This document shows, piece by piece, positions 1 through 7,663 of a stretch of 64,000 bases of DNA (positions are counted from its first letter, which is position 1; each line of letters opens with the position of its first letter). The translations under genes and the position numbers were made by a program. The stretch is from VXOI01 sp965197575 (GTDB lineage Bacteria > Chloroflexota > Dehalococcoidia > Lucifugimonadales > UBA3495). The stretch is from the NCBI GenBank assembly GCA_965197575.1, contig OZ240214.1:124001-188000 (forward strand). The letters are read 5' to 3'. The notes below the pieces were generated by a model that saw only the letters and a list, made by a program, of their open reading frames with translations, had not been told where the DNA came from and ran no database searches.

Positions 1-1
1 C

Positions 2-496
2 CCCGACGTCTATGTGGTTTTCGGTGTGGACACCGGCGCCGTCTTCGAAAGGGCGGGGTACGTCATATACGAAGCGGGCAAGCCCCCGGACTTTGCCTTG
101 GAAATCGCTTCCTTCAGTACAAGACGCCGGGATACCGGCTACAAACGCGCACTTTACGCCAAAATAGGATTCGGCGAATACTGGCGTTTCGACCCCACTG
201 GCGGCAGACAGTACGGCTACCCTCTGGCAGGCGACATCCTGACGGACGGAGTCTATCAGCCCGTGGATCTGACTCTGGAAGATGACGGGATGCTCTGGGG
301 CTACAGCCCGGCGCTGGACCTGTGTCTGTGCGCCAGAGGCCGACGGCTGATCTACTACGACCGCAAGACCGGCAACTACCTTCAAACCGTCGGCGAAGAG
401 CGCGCCGCCCACCGCCAGACCGCCGCGGAGCGGGACGTTGCACAGGCGGAGGTGGAACGGCTACGGGAGGAACTCCGCCGTTTACATGGACAGTAG
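2..496 (+). CDS. Uma2 family (DUF820) putative endonuclease, 5' truncated by window edge
   Basis: The visible 164 residues carry the second half of a Uma2/DUF820 domain, a PD-(D/E)XK-fold family whose cellular role is poorly known. Seen: a core in which PDFALEIAS gives the acidic strand, followed by DTGYKRALYAKIGFGEYWRFDP, where the family's conserved Lys and the E-Y-W-x-x-D signature lie. The last 30 residues are charged and heptad-like (AEVERLREELRRL), a C-terminal coiled coil that is common in this family. The frame is open to base 2 and reads PDVYVV before the first GTG, so the true start lies upstream of the window. It ends 52 bases before the next gene. Family assignment is fairly firm; function is inferred only from the fold. 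Confidence 0.8.
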   Translation, partial: PDVYVVFGVDTGAVFERAGYVIYEAGKPPDFALEIASFSTRRRDTGYKRALYAKIGFGEYWRFDPTGGRQYGYPLAGDILTDGVYQPVDLTLEDDGMLWGYSPALDLCLCARGRRLIYYDRKTGNYLQTVGEERAAHRQTAAERDVAQAEVERLREELRRLHGQ

Positions 497-548
497 CATT
501 ACCTCTGCCTGCGGTTAATTCAACGCCCGTGCTAAAATGGATGCTAAT

Positions 549-884
549 ATGCCTATCTACGAGTACCGTTGCGGGGCCTGTCGAACGGTCAGCAATTTCC
601 TGGTCTATAGCTGGTCGGCGGACAAGGCCTTGCAATGCAAGCAGTGCGGCGGCCCGGACATGCAGCGGCTGATGTCGGGGTTCTCGTTCCGGCCGTCGTG
701 GGGCGACAGTCTGAACTGGGCGCCCAGCCGGGAGACGATGAGCGACGTCAACGAGGACAGCGCGGCCAGCATCGACCAGTACATGGGGCGCATCCAGCAG
801 GAAATGGGCGGCCAGACCACGCCCGACTTCGACCGGATGCGCCGGGAAATGACTAACATGGATAAACAAGATGGACAGGATTAA
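549..884 (+). CDS. FmdB-type zinc ribbon protein (first of tandem pair)
   Basis: This 111-residue protein starts with MPIYEYRC, the signature of the FmdB/CxxC regulatory zinc-ribbon family, with two knuckles CGAC (residues 8-11) and CKQC (about 33-36) that would bind one zinc ion. An upstream in-frame ATG at 537 exists, but the family always begins at MPIYEY, so 549 is chosen. The rest of the protein is polar and helical with no known domain. The last ten residues are encoded by a copy of a dispersed ACATGGAT...ACAGGAT repeat. It is followed six bases later by a second FmdB gene. The family is named after a putative regulator of formamidase/amidase genes; the real role here is unknown. Confidence 0.82.
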   Translation: MPIYEYRCGACRTVSNFLVYSWSADKALQCKQCGGPDMQRLMSGFSFRPSWGDSLNWAPSRETMSDVNEDSAASIDQYMGRIQQEMGGQTTPDFDRMRREMTNMDKQDGQD

Positions 885-889
885 GCGTA

Positions 890-1231
890 ATGCCGATATA
901 TGAATACCGGTGCCAGTCTTGCGGTGGGGTGTCGTCCTTCTTCGTCAGATCCATCGGCAGCGAGGTGAACGCGGTGTGCGGCCATTGCCAGAGCACCGAC
1001 ATGGAGCGGCGAATGTCGTCCTTCGCCATGGGCAAGACGACGGCGTCGGTGCATGAAGCATTTCCATTAGGGAGCGAGTACCGCTCTCCCGACTACTACC
1101 AAGACCCGCGCAACATCGGGCGCGGCGTGGAGGCGTCTTTCGCCAAGCACGGCATGGAAATGCCCCAGTCGGTGCGCGACAACATCGATGCGGCGCGCTC
1201 CGGCGAAACGCCCAAGGGCCTCGACCTATGA
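890..1231 (+). CDS. FmdB-type zinc ribbon protein (second of tandem pair)
   Basis: A 113-residue paralogue of the preceding gene. It begins MPIYEYRCQSCGG and has a second knuckle CGHC near residue 31, so it should hold one structural zinc. The two proteins align over the ribbon, with matching R-R/L-MSSF segments after it, which suggests an old tandem duplication; their C-terminal tails differ. The start ATG at 890 follows an AGGA element. Its stop codon overlaps the ATG of thiE in an ATGA arrangement, so the two are translationally coupled. Whether the ribbons have any link with thiamine synthesis is not known. Confidence 0.82.
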   Translation: MPIYEYRCQSCGGVSSFFVRSIGSEVNAVCGHCQSTDMERRMSSFAMGKTTASVHEAFPLGSEYRSPDYYQDPRNIGRGVEASFAKHGMEMPQSVRDNIDAARSGETPKGLDL

Positions 1232-2208
1232 CGACGGCAGATTTCTCCGGCCATAGCCATTACTCCGTCATCTTCCACTACGCGGGAGCAGTCGCCGGGC
1301 TGACCGCGCCGGAACCGATGCCGGCGCTCCAAGCCCTGCGTGAGATACTTCCCGCCCTTCCCTCGCCGGCTGCGCTGGCCGGCCCCGCCGACCCGCCGCC
1401 CCGGAGCAACGAGGAAGCCGTGGCCTTGGTGGCGACCGCGCTGGACTTGCTGCCCCATCTGGAAGCCAACGAAACGTCCAGCCCCATCGGATGGGAGACC
1501 ATCGCCCGCTTGCGCCACGCGCTCGGCGAGTTGTCGGCCCAGCTTGGCGCGGCCATCCGCCGCGAGAAAGCGTCGCTGGTGCGAGGGCTATACGTCATCA
1601 TCGACCCCGAGGTGACGGCTGGACGTGAGCCGCTGGACATCGCCAAGGCGGCGGTCTCCGGCGGGGCCCGAATGCTCCAACTGCGCGACAAGCTCCGGGA
1701 CAAGGGTGAGACGCTGCCGCTGGCCGTGGCCCTGCAAGAGCTATGCCAGCGGAACGGCGTCCAGTTGATCATCAACGACCATGCCGACTTGGCCGCCGCC
1801 GTCGGTTCCGCCGGGCTGCACGTGGGGCAGACCGACCTGCCAGTGGCCCAGGCCCGGCAGGTGCTGAAGCCTCATCAGGTGTTGGGGCGCTCCAACCGGG
1901 ATTTCGAGCTGCTGGCCGAGTCGGAACAGATGGGCGCGGACCACGTGGCCTTCGGCGCGATCTACCGGACCGGCACCAAGCCCGGCGGCCGCGCTCCGCA
2001 AGGCCCGGAGCGGATGCGAGAAGCGCGGACGTATACGACGCTGCCGCTGGTAGCGATCGGGGGCATCACGGCGGACAACGTCGCGCCGGTGGTGGAAGGG
2101 GGAGCCGATGCCATCTGCGTCACCGCCGCCGTGGGCTTGGCCGACGAGCCGGAGGCCGCGGCAGCCCGGCTGGTGCAGGTTATCGAGCAGGCCGGGGGAA
2201 GAGTCTAA
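1228..2208 (+). CDS. thiE: Thiamine phosphate synthase with N-terminal extension
   Basis: ThiE joins HMP-pyrophosphate and the thiazole phosphate to make thiamine monophosphate. The catalytic TIM barrel occupies about residues 118-326: RGLYVIIDP opens it, QLRDK (about 149-153) is the phosphate/substrate loop, and GLHVGQTDLP, GAIYRTGTK and VAIGGI are the usual family blocks. Residues 1-115 are an extra helical domain that standard ThiE (about 210 residues) lacks; it looks like an all-alpha scaffold and I cannot name it. The gene overlaps the upstream FmdB gene by four bases and its TAA shares a base with the next ATG. thiL, which phosphorylates the ThiE product, is at 55112-56116 on the other strand. 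Confidence 0.9.
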   Translation: MTTADFSGHSHYSVIFHYAGAVAGLTAPEPMPALQALREILPALPSPAALAGPADPPPRSNEEAVALVATALDLLPHLEANETSSPIGWETIARLRHALGELSAQLGAAIRREKASLVRGLYVIIDPEVTAGREPLDIAKAAVSGGARMLQLRDKLRDKGETLPLAVALQELCQRNGVQLIINDHADLAAAVGSAGLHVGQTDLPVAQARQVLKPHQVLGRSNRDFELLAESEQMGADHVAFGAIYRTGTKPGGRAPQGPERMREARTYTTLPLVAIGGITADNVAPVVEGGADAICVTAAVGLADEPEAAAARLVQVIEQAGGRV

Positions 2209-2858
2209 TGCCATCCAAGTACAACGACGACCTTTCCGAGATCGGCCAACAGGCCATCGAACAGCTCACTGACCGCAACCGCGACCGGGAGCAGGCCCTT
2301 GCCGTGTCCCGCGAGGTGGTGCGGAGTTCGGCGAACGCCATCCGGGCGGTACACCGCGCCGACTTCGACGAGGCCCGGGAGTTGGTCCAAAAGGGGGCCG
2401 CCCGGCTCAAGGAAGCTGAGCACATCCGGGTGGACAATCCCCTCATCTACAACGCCGGTTTTATGAACGACGCCCGTAAGGAGTTCACCGAGGCCAACGT
2501 GACCCTGGCCGTGATCTCCGGCGGGCCGCTGCCCCGGCTGGAAGACCTGGGAGTCGACCCATCCTCCTACCTGAACGGCATGGCCGAGGTTATCGGCGAG
2601 TTGCGCCGCTACATCCTGGACCGGCTTCGCAGCGACGAGGTGGAACGCTGCCAAGAAATGATGGAAGTGATGGACGAGATCTACGGTGTGCTGGTGACGG
2701 TGGACTTCCCGGAGGCCGTGACCGGCGGACTGCGCCACACCACCGACGCCATGCGCGGCATCCTGGAACGCACCCGCGGCGACCTGACCGTTGCCATGCG
2801 CCAATACGCCCTCGAGTCCCGACTCGCCCAGTGGCAAGAGGGACGGCCCTCACCCTAA
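2208..2858 (+). CDS. Translin family protein
   Basis: A 216-residue, almost entirely helical protein of the translin superfamily. Seen: the N-terminal region RDREQALAVSREVVRSSANAIRAVHR and the typical core E-H with PL-I-Y-N-A-GF, then a SYLNGMAEVIGELRRYILD block and a final VTGGLRHTTDAMRGILERTRGDL helix, all matching the family layout. Eukaryotic translin binds single-stranded DNA/RNA and, with TRAX, forms the C3PO RNase; bacterial and archaeal members are less studied. The start ATG overlaps the thiE stop (TAATG), so it belongs to the same operon. An intergenic repeat follows immediately after its stop. Confidence 0.8.
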   Translation: MPSKYNDDLSEIGQQAIEQLTDRNRDREQALAVSREVVRSSANAIRAVHRADFDEARELVQKGAARLKEAEHIRVDNPLIYNAGFMNDARKEFTEANVTLAVISGGPLPRLEDLGVDPSSYLNGMAEVIGELRRYILDRLRSDEVERCQEMMEVMDEIYGVLVTVDFPEAVTGGLRHTTDAMRGILERTRGDLTVAMRQYALESRLAQWQEGRPSP

Positions 2859-2878
2859 CCCTCTCCCAAAGGGATAGG
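2841..2878. repeat. Dispersed repeat copy, family A
   Basis: The end of the translin-family gene and the following spacer contain CCCTCACCCTAACCCTCTCC, which recurs as an inverted pair at 13691-13725 and 13783-13814. The first bases code for the last residues of the gene, so the element sits across its stop codon. Confidence 0.6.
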
Positions 2879-2895
2879 GAATCATTGGAGGAACT

Positions 2896-3972
2896 ATGCT
2901 TTCCGGTTCCAAAGCGTCCGTCGAGGTCTTGGACAGCTACTACGAGGACCTGAAGGACTACGCCCTCTCGCCCCTGTGGCTGGTGCAGGAAACCGCGTTG
3001 GTATCCGAACCGACTAGCAAGGCCGTCCCCTTCCTGTGGCGCTGGCGTGATTTGCAACCGCAAGCCCTGCGGGCCGGCGAGCTAATCGGCACGGCCGACG
3101 CCGAGCGGCGCGTGTTGATGCTGCTCAACCCCGGGCTGAACGGGCGCATGGCCACCACCAACACCCTGTTCTCCGGCCTGCAAATAGTCATGCCCGGCGA
3201 GGCGGCCCGCGCTCACCGTCACACGCCCGCCGCCCTGCGCTTCATCATCGACAGCCACGGCGGCGCGACCACGGTCAACGGCGACCGGGTGTCCATGTAC
3301 CCCGGCGACCTGGTGCTGACCCCCAACTGGACTTGGCACGACCACACCAACGACACCGGGGACCCGATTATCTGGCTGGACGGTCTGGACATTCCGCTGG
3401 TGCATATGCTGGAAGCGGTCTACTACGAGCCTTATCCCGAGGACATCCAGCCGGTCACCGAGCCCCACGACTCCTCACAAGCCAAGTACGGCGCGGGCAC
3501 GCTGCGTCCGACCTGGGAAGACCGGGCGGGCAGCCACTCGCCCTTGATGCGCTACCCGTGGGAGCAGGCTTGGGCGACGCTGCAACGGCTGGCCCCGCAG
3601 GTCGACGGCAGTCCCTTCGACGGCGTGATCATGGAGTACACCAACCCCAACACCGGCGGGCCGGTGATGCCCACCATCGCCTGCCACATCCAGATGCTGC
3701 GGCCGGGGGAGTCCACCAAGGCCCACCGTCACACGGCCGGCGCAATTTACCATGTCGTGCAAGGCCGGGGCCGCTCCATCATCCGCGGCGAAGAGTTGGA
3801 CTGGGAGGACAAGGACGTCTTCTGCGTCCCCGGCTGGGCCTACCACGAGCACATCAACGCCTCCGCCGACGAGCCCGCCGTGCTCTTCAGCTTCACCGAG
3901 GAGCCGGTGCTGCGCTCCCTGAGCCTCTCCCGTGAGCAAGCCCACCCGGATGGCCGCCAGGCGGTGGGCTAA
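2896..3972 (+). CDS. Gentisate 1,2-dioxygenase-like double-cupin protein
   Basis: A 358-residue bicupin related to gentisate and 1-hydroxy-2-naphthoate dioxygenases, Fe(II) enzymes that open an aromatic ring. The first cupin (about 90-180) keeps the family's metal motif AHRHTPAALRF and the distal WTWHDH; the second (about 240-340) has KAHRHTAGAIYH and AYHEHIN, so both halves retain histidines. The ATG is preceded by GGAGGA. It stands alone between the thiE unit and a broken lipoprotein gene. No other aromatic-degradation gene is nearby, so the substrate cannot be read from context; the family also contains salicylate and other ring-cleaving enzymes. Confidence 0.75.
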   Translation: MLSGSKASVEVLDSYYEDLKDYALSPLWLVQETALVSEPTSKAVPFLWRWRDLQPQALRAGELIGTADAERRVLMLLNPGLNGRMATTNTLFSGLQIVMPGEAARAHRHTPAALRFIIDSHGGATTVNGDRVSMYPGDLVLTPNWTWHDHTNDTGDPIIWLDGLDIPLVHMLEAVYYEPYPEDIQPVTEPHDSSQAKYGAGTLRPTWEDRAGSHSPLMRYPWEQAWATLQRLAPQVDGSPFDGVIMEYTNPNTGGPVMPTIACHIQMLRPGESTKAHRHTAGAIYHVVQGRGRSIIRGEELDWEDKDVFCVPGWAYHEHINASADEPAVLFSFTEEPVLRSLSLSREQAHPDGRQAVG

Positions 3973-3988
3973 GCCAATCTCGACAACC

Positions 3989-4292
3989 GTGGTGTTTCGT
4001 TTGGGCGGCGCGGCGCTGGCCCTGTGCTGCATGCATCTTTTTGCTCGTCGCCTGCGACTCTCTGGGCGGCGGAGGCGCATCGTCGGGCGGTCCTCCGCTG
4101 GTCCGGATCGGCGAGCATGCAACCAGGCTCAGCGCAGGCCGGGACCATAGCTGCGTACTGAAGGAAGACGGCTCGGCCGAGTGTTGGGGGAGGGGTTACC
4201 CCTCGACCGTTACTTCGCATCCTGGCGAGCGCTTCGTGTCGATCAGCAGCGGACGCGGTTTCGCCAGTAGTGGCCTGCGTTTAGTTGGCTGA
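3989..4292 (+). pseudogene. Truncated, frameshifted RCC1-repeat lipoprotein
   Basis: Two overlapping frames together spell a lipoprotein. The first, from a GTG at 3989, reads VVFRLGGAALALCCMHL, a signal peptide; the second, from 4041, reads LLVACDS, a lipobox with its cysteine, then SAGRDHSCVLKEDGSAECWG, a typical RCC1 blade. The frames join if one T is removed from the T5 run at 4037-4041. After only one blade and part of a second the frame stops at 4292, whereas family members have several blades forming a propeller. The gene is therefore both frameshifted and cut short. The shift could be a sequencing error, but the missing blades could not. Its end overlaps the convergent YIP1 gene. Confidence 0.6.
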
Positions 4293-4814
4293 CTCTCCGA
4301 TGCCGAATGCCCAAAAGACTACGGCGCTTATGATCAACACTGGGATAAAGGAAATGACGACGACCCCAACAGCACGGAGAGTCGAGGTATAATCCAGGCA
4401 CTGCCGGACAGCGATCACCATGGCCGCCACCTGCCAGACGAGCACGATGAATCCAATGATCTCCCCGGCCACCGGCAGAAAAACGAACACGTTGAAGATT
4501 CCCGGGGTCTGTGCGAATCCGGTTCCCCGGGCCAGTTGTCCCCAATCGGCGTGGGTTTCCGAAGTATTCAGGAGCCTGGTGCCGACCAGCAGAACCACCA
4601 GCGCCCATAAGGCCCAGGAGACCGGTCCTCCGACTACCCCAAAGATTATCGCGGCTACCCAGTCGGTGCCGCCCGACAGCAGACCACCGACGCCCGCGGC
4701 GATGGAAACGATAATAACCACAAGCGCCGCCTGTATCGTGGCGCCGCGGTCATGCTCTACGTCCTCGAATGTGTCTACCTTTAACAGGGCCGCGCCCAGC
4801 ATTCTTTCCAGCAT
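4281..4814 (-). CDS. YIP1 family integral membrane protein
   Basis: A 177-residue membrane protein. It begins MLERMLGAALLKVDTFEDVEHDRGAT, a short amphipathic lead typical of bacterial YIP1 proteins, followed by five hydrophobic spans: IQAALVVIIVSIAAGVGGLL, VAAIIFGVVGGPVSWALWALVVLLVG, the IFNVFVFLPVAGEIIGFIVLV pair and a final VVVISFIPVLIISAVVFWAF. I start it at the ATG at 4814 because GAGGTGG sits six bases upstream; an in-frame start at 4886 would add an unlikely 24-residue polar tail. YIP1 proteins act in membrane trafficking in eukaryotes; the bacterial role is unknown. It overlaps the broken RCC1 gene tail to tail. Confidence 0.75.
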   Translation of the reverse strand: MLERMLGAALLKVDTFEDVEHDRGATIQAALVVIIVSIAAGVGGLLSGGTDWVAAIIFGVVGGPVSWALWALVVLLVGTRLLNTSETHADWGQLARGTGFAQTPGIFNVFVFLPVAGEIIGFIVLVWQVAAMVIAVRQCLDYTSTLRAVGVVVISFIPVLIISAVVFWAFGIGESAN

Positions 4815-5088
4815 CAGACCACCTCGCGAACCGCCCGGCGGGTTGGTTGCCGCTGCGGGAAATGAAGTCTTCCCTGACTTTGCCATGATACTACGCGGCG
4901 CGCCCGGCCTACGCCGCTAATCGGCGGCAGTTCGGCCCAAATATGCGGCCCCCGGATCCGCCCAATCATACGGGCAAGCCGAAGGGACTCCGGGACTCGC
5001 AGTTCCATTGCTCCCCGGCGGCCCGGCGGCTATCATGGCTTGGCGCGGACGTGGCCGCGCTCATGCCGATAGGAGTGGAATCGAGACC

Positions 5089-5901
5089 ATGCTAGTCAGC
5101 TTTCTGGGCACCGGGGCGGGGAGCTCTACTATGCGGGCCCACACCGCCATCGCCCTCGAATGTCCCGACGGTACGCGGTTGTTGCTGGACGCGAGCTCCG
5201 GGAATTCGGTGTTGCGCCACGCCGGGGCGTTGGGCATCGACCTGCGGGGGTTCGACGATGTGCTGCTGTCCCACGATCATCCCGATCATATGGCAGGGCT
5301 GGTCTTCGTGCAGTTCGACCGCGCGCTGTCCGGCGGCGACAGGCCGCCCCTCCGCGTCCACGCCACCGGGGAGGCGCTCGACGGGCTGAAGCGGCACTGC
5401 CTGGGCACCCGGCTGAACGTGACCGACGTTTCCGGGGACTTCGGCCGGAACGCTCAAGGGCGCGAACTGTTGCATTGGCGGCCCGCCGCCTCCGGCCAGA
5501 GGATCGACCTCGGGCCAAGGACCACGGCCTGGCATTTCCCAGTCGACCACATTACCGGCGCGGTGGGCTGGCGCGTCGAATGCGACGGCGCGAGCGTGGT
5601 GTTCTCCGGCGACACCAGGTATAGCCGCGACTTGGTCGACACCGCCTCGGGCACGGACCTGCTGATACACGAGGCGTACTGCGTCGGCGACGTCGAGCAG
5701 GCCAGCGGCCGCGGCCACGCCACCGGCGGCGAAGCGGGCCAAGCCGCCGCCGAGGCCGGGGTCGCCCGGCTGGCGCTGACCCACATCACCGACGCCTACC
5801 ACGCCGATTCCCAACCCCTCGCAGAGGAAGCGGCCCAGCGTTTCACCGGCCCCATCAGCCTGGCCCACGACCTGCTGCAAATCTCGCTAAACAGTCCCTA
5901 A
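5089..5901 (+). CDS. MBL-fold (metallo-beta-lactamase / RNase Z-like) hydrolase
   Basis: A 270-residue metallohydrolase of the RNase Z / PhnP-like branch. Seen: the start MLVSFLGTGAGSS with the family's GTG turn, the zinc motif SHDHPDHM (HxHxDH) at about residues 64-71, a later histidine at FPVDHITGAVG, the bridging aspartate in FSGDTRY, and the last metal histidine in ALTHI. These suffice for a two-zinc active site. An in-frame start at 5008 would add 27 residues of low quality; the ATG at 5089, preceded by GGAGTGG and starting exactly at the conserved strand, is preferred. Substrate (tRNA 3' end, phosphodiester or other) cannot be told. It stands alone. Confidence 0.82.
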   Translation: MLVSFLGTGAGSSTMRAHTAIALECPDGTRLLLDASSGNSVLRHAGALGIDLRGFDDVLLSHDHPDHMAGLVFVQFDRALSGGDRPPLRVHATGEALDGLKRHCLGTRLNVTDVSGDFGRNAQGRELLHWRPAASGQRIDLGPRTTAWHFPVDHITGAVGWRVECDGASVVFSGDTRYSRDLVDTASGTDLLIHEAYCVGDVEQASGRGHATGGEAGQAAAEAGVARLALTHITDAYHADSQPLAEEAAQRFTGPISLAHDLLQISLNSP

Positions 5902-5988
5902 CTGTGTTTCCGCCCCCTTCCTGGCGATCTCTGCGCCCCCTGCGGTGAAAATCTACTGACAGTTGCCCGTAGCGCGGACACCGCCCGT

Positions 5989-6024
5989 CCTCCTATTATT
6001 GCCGAAACAGCAGGCAATAGGAGG
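5989..6024 (+). promoter_or_regulatory. Hairpin covering the comM ribosome-binding site
   Basis: CCTCCTATT-ATT-GCC at 5989-6003 is complementary to GGC-AATAGGAGG at 6013-6024, giving a 12-bp stem with a 3-base bulge and a 9-base loop. The right arm contains the GGAGG Shine-Dalgarno six bases before the ATG at 6031, so the folded form would hide it. Regulation is an inference. Confidence 0.5.
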
Positions 6025-6030
6025 GGGCTT

Positions 6031-7557
6031 ATGCTTGCCTACGCCAAGACTTGCGCGGTGATCGGACTGAACGGTTTCGTGGTACAGGTCGAGGTCGACG
6101 TCGCGCCGGGGCTGCCGGCCTTCCACATCGTCGGCCTGCCCGACACCGCGGTCACCGAGGCCAAGGAACGGGTACGGGCCGCACTCCGCAACAGCGGGTG
6201 CGAGTTCCCGATGAAGCGCATCGCGGTTAACCTGTCCCCGGCCGACCTGAAGAAAGAGGGGCCAGCCTACGACCTGCCCATCGCCGTCGGAATCCTGTTG
6301 CGAACGGGCCAGCTCGACGCCACACCCCCCGGCGCAGTGTTCTTGGGCGAGCTGTCGCTGGACGGGACGCTGCGCCACACCAACGGAATCCTGACCATGG
6401 TCTCAGTGGCGCGGGACCAAGGCTACACCTCGGTATACGTGCCGGTCATGGACGCCGACGAGGCATCGCTGGTGGAAGACATGCAGGTGTACCCGGTGAC
6501 GACGCTGTCCCAGTTAATGAGTCACCTGCGGCTGGAAGAGGAAATCCAGCCGATACAGGGCGACGGCTGGCTCAAGTGCGGCGACCTGGACATCACCGAG
6601 CAGATGGACTTGGCGCACGTCCGCGGGCAAGACCACGCCAAGCGGGCGCTGGAAGTGGCCGCCGCCGGCTTCCACAACCTGCTGTTCAGCGGGCCGCCGG
6701 GCAGCGGCAAGACGCTTCTCGCCCGCTGCCTCCCCTCGATCCTGCCGCGTATGGCCCCGCAGGAAGCCCTGGAAGTGACCAAGATTTACAGCGTCAACGG
6801 GGCCCTCCAAGCCGAAAACCCGCTGGTCTTGCGGCGCCCGTTCCGTTCGCCCCACTACACCATCTCCAACGCCGGGCTGGTCGGTGGAGGCAGGAAGCTG
6901 CGGCCAGGCGAGATCACGCTGAGCCACCGGGGGGTGCTGTTCTTGGACGAGCTTCCCGAGTTCAATCACTCGGCGCTGGAGTCGCTGCGCCAACCCCTAG
7001 AGGACAAGGTGGTGACCATCAGCCGGGTCACCGGCAGCGTCACTTATCCGGCGAGCTTCATGATGGTCGCCGCCATGAACCCCTGTCCCTGTGGGTTCTA
7101 CACTCACCCGGCCAAGGAATGCACCTGTTCGCCTTCGATAGTGGCCCGCTATCAAAGACGGATCAGCGGGCCGCTGCTGGACCGGGTCGACGTATTCGTC
7201 GACGTTCCGCCGGTGGAATACGAAAAGCTGCTCGACCAATGCCCTGCGGAAGACTCCAGCGGGCCGCGGCAGCGCGTGGAGCAGGCCCGCGATTTGCAAC
7301 GCTGGCGGTTCCAGGACCGCGGCTTCCTGTGCAACTCGGAGATGGGCCCCGCCGAGGTCTGGAAATACTGCCAAATGGAGGAGGGCGCCAAGGGTCTATT
7401 GCAGACTGCGGCGCAACGCCTGAACCTTTCGGCCCGCGCCTTCCACCGTATCTTGAAGGTCTCCCGGACCATAGCCGACTTGGGGGAGTCGGAGGAGATA
7501 AGCACCGCCCACCTTGCCGAAGCCCTGCAATACCGCTCCCGCGCGGCCTTGGGCTGA
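6031..7557 (+). CDS. comM: YifB/ComM family Mg-chelatase-like AAA+ ATPase
   Basis: A 508-residue AAA+ protein of the ComM/YifB family. ComM is a hexameric helicase that promotes branch migration when donor DNA is integrated during natural transformation. Domains seen: the N-terminal ChlI-like domain from MLAYAKTCAVIGLNGF to about residue 160 (with VVGLPDTAVTEAKERVRAAL), the ATPase domain with Walker A GPPGSGKT at 221-228 and Walker B LFLDELPEF near 312, the NPCPCG insertion with CTC that may bind zinc, and the C-terminal Mg-chelatase helical domain from about 410. Length is normal. The ribosome-binding site lies inside a hairpin. No other competence gene is in the window. Confidence 0.92.
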   Translation: MLAYAKTCAVIGLNGFVVQVEVDVAPGLPAFHIVGLPDTAVTEAKERVRAALRNSGCEFPMKRIAVNLSPADLKKEGPAYDLPIAVGILLRTGQLDATPPGAVFLGELSLDGTLRHTNGILTMVSVARDQGYTSVYVPVMDADEASLVEDMQVYPVTTLSQLMSHLRLEEEIQPIQGDGWLKCGDLDITEQMDLAHVRGQDHAKRALEVAAAGFHNLLFSGPPGSGKTLLARCLPSILPRMAPQEALEVTKIYSVNGALQAENPLVLRRPFRSPHYTISNAGLVGGGRKLRPGEITLSHRGVLFLDELPEFNHSALESLRQPLEDKVVTISRVTGSVTYPASFMMVAAMNPCPCGFYTHPAKECTCSPSIVARYQRRISGPLLDRVDVFVDVPPVEYEKLLDQCPAEDSSGPRQRVEQARDLQRWRFQDRGFLCNSEMGPAEVWKYCQMEEGAKGLLQTAAQRLNLSARAFHRILKVSRTIADLGESEEISTAHLAEALQYRSRAALG

Positions 7558-7562
7558 TTCGG

Positions 7563-7612
7563 ACATGGATGCACAGGATAGGGTCAAACCTGTACATCCT
7601 GTGCATCCATGT
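7563..7612. repeat. Perfect 17-bp inverted repeat, family C
   Basis: ACATGGATGCACAGGAT at 7563-7579 is exactly repeated in reverse complement at 7596-7612, with a 16-base loop. It lies eight bases after comM. The absence of a following T-run makes a simple terminator unlikely, though it could end the comM transcript. Related ATGGAT...ACAGGAT words occur at 857-882 and 38931-38956. Confidence 0.7.
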
Positions 7613-7627
7613 TAAACCCCCGGCATA

Positions 7628-7656
7628 TTGCCAGCGGCGGGGCGTCGGACTATTAT
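7628..7656 (+). promoter_or_regulatory. Promoter for the DUF3090 gene
   Basis: TTGCCA at 7628-7633 and TATTAT at 7651-7656 are separated by 17 bases. The predicted start of transcription, about 7663-7664, falls on the ATG of the gene, so the mRNA would be leaderless. Confidence 0.6.
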
Positions 7657-7663
7657 ATGGCGC

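Noticed and set aside
114..869. Long minus-strand open frame opposite the Uma2 and FmdB genes
   Set aside because: It is the complement of two recognisable genes in GC-rich DNA, has no family resemblance and no ribosome-binding site.
5092..5880. 262-codon open frame opposite the MBL hydrolase
   Set aside because: Its composition is the reverse reading of a gene with full zinc motifs; no known domain.
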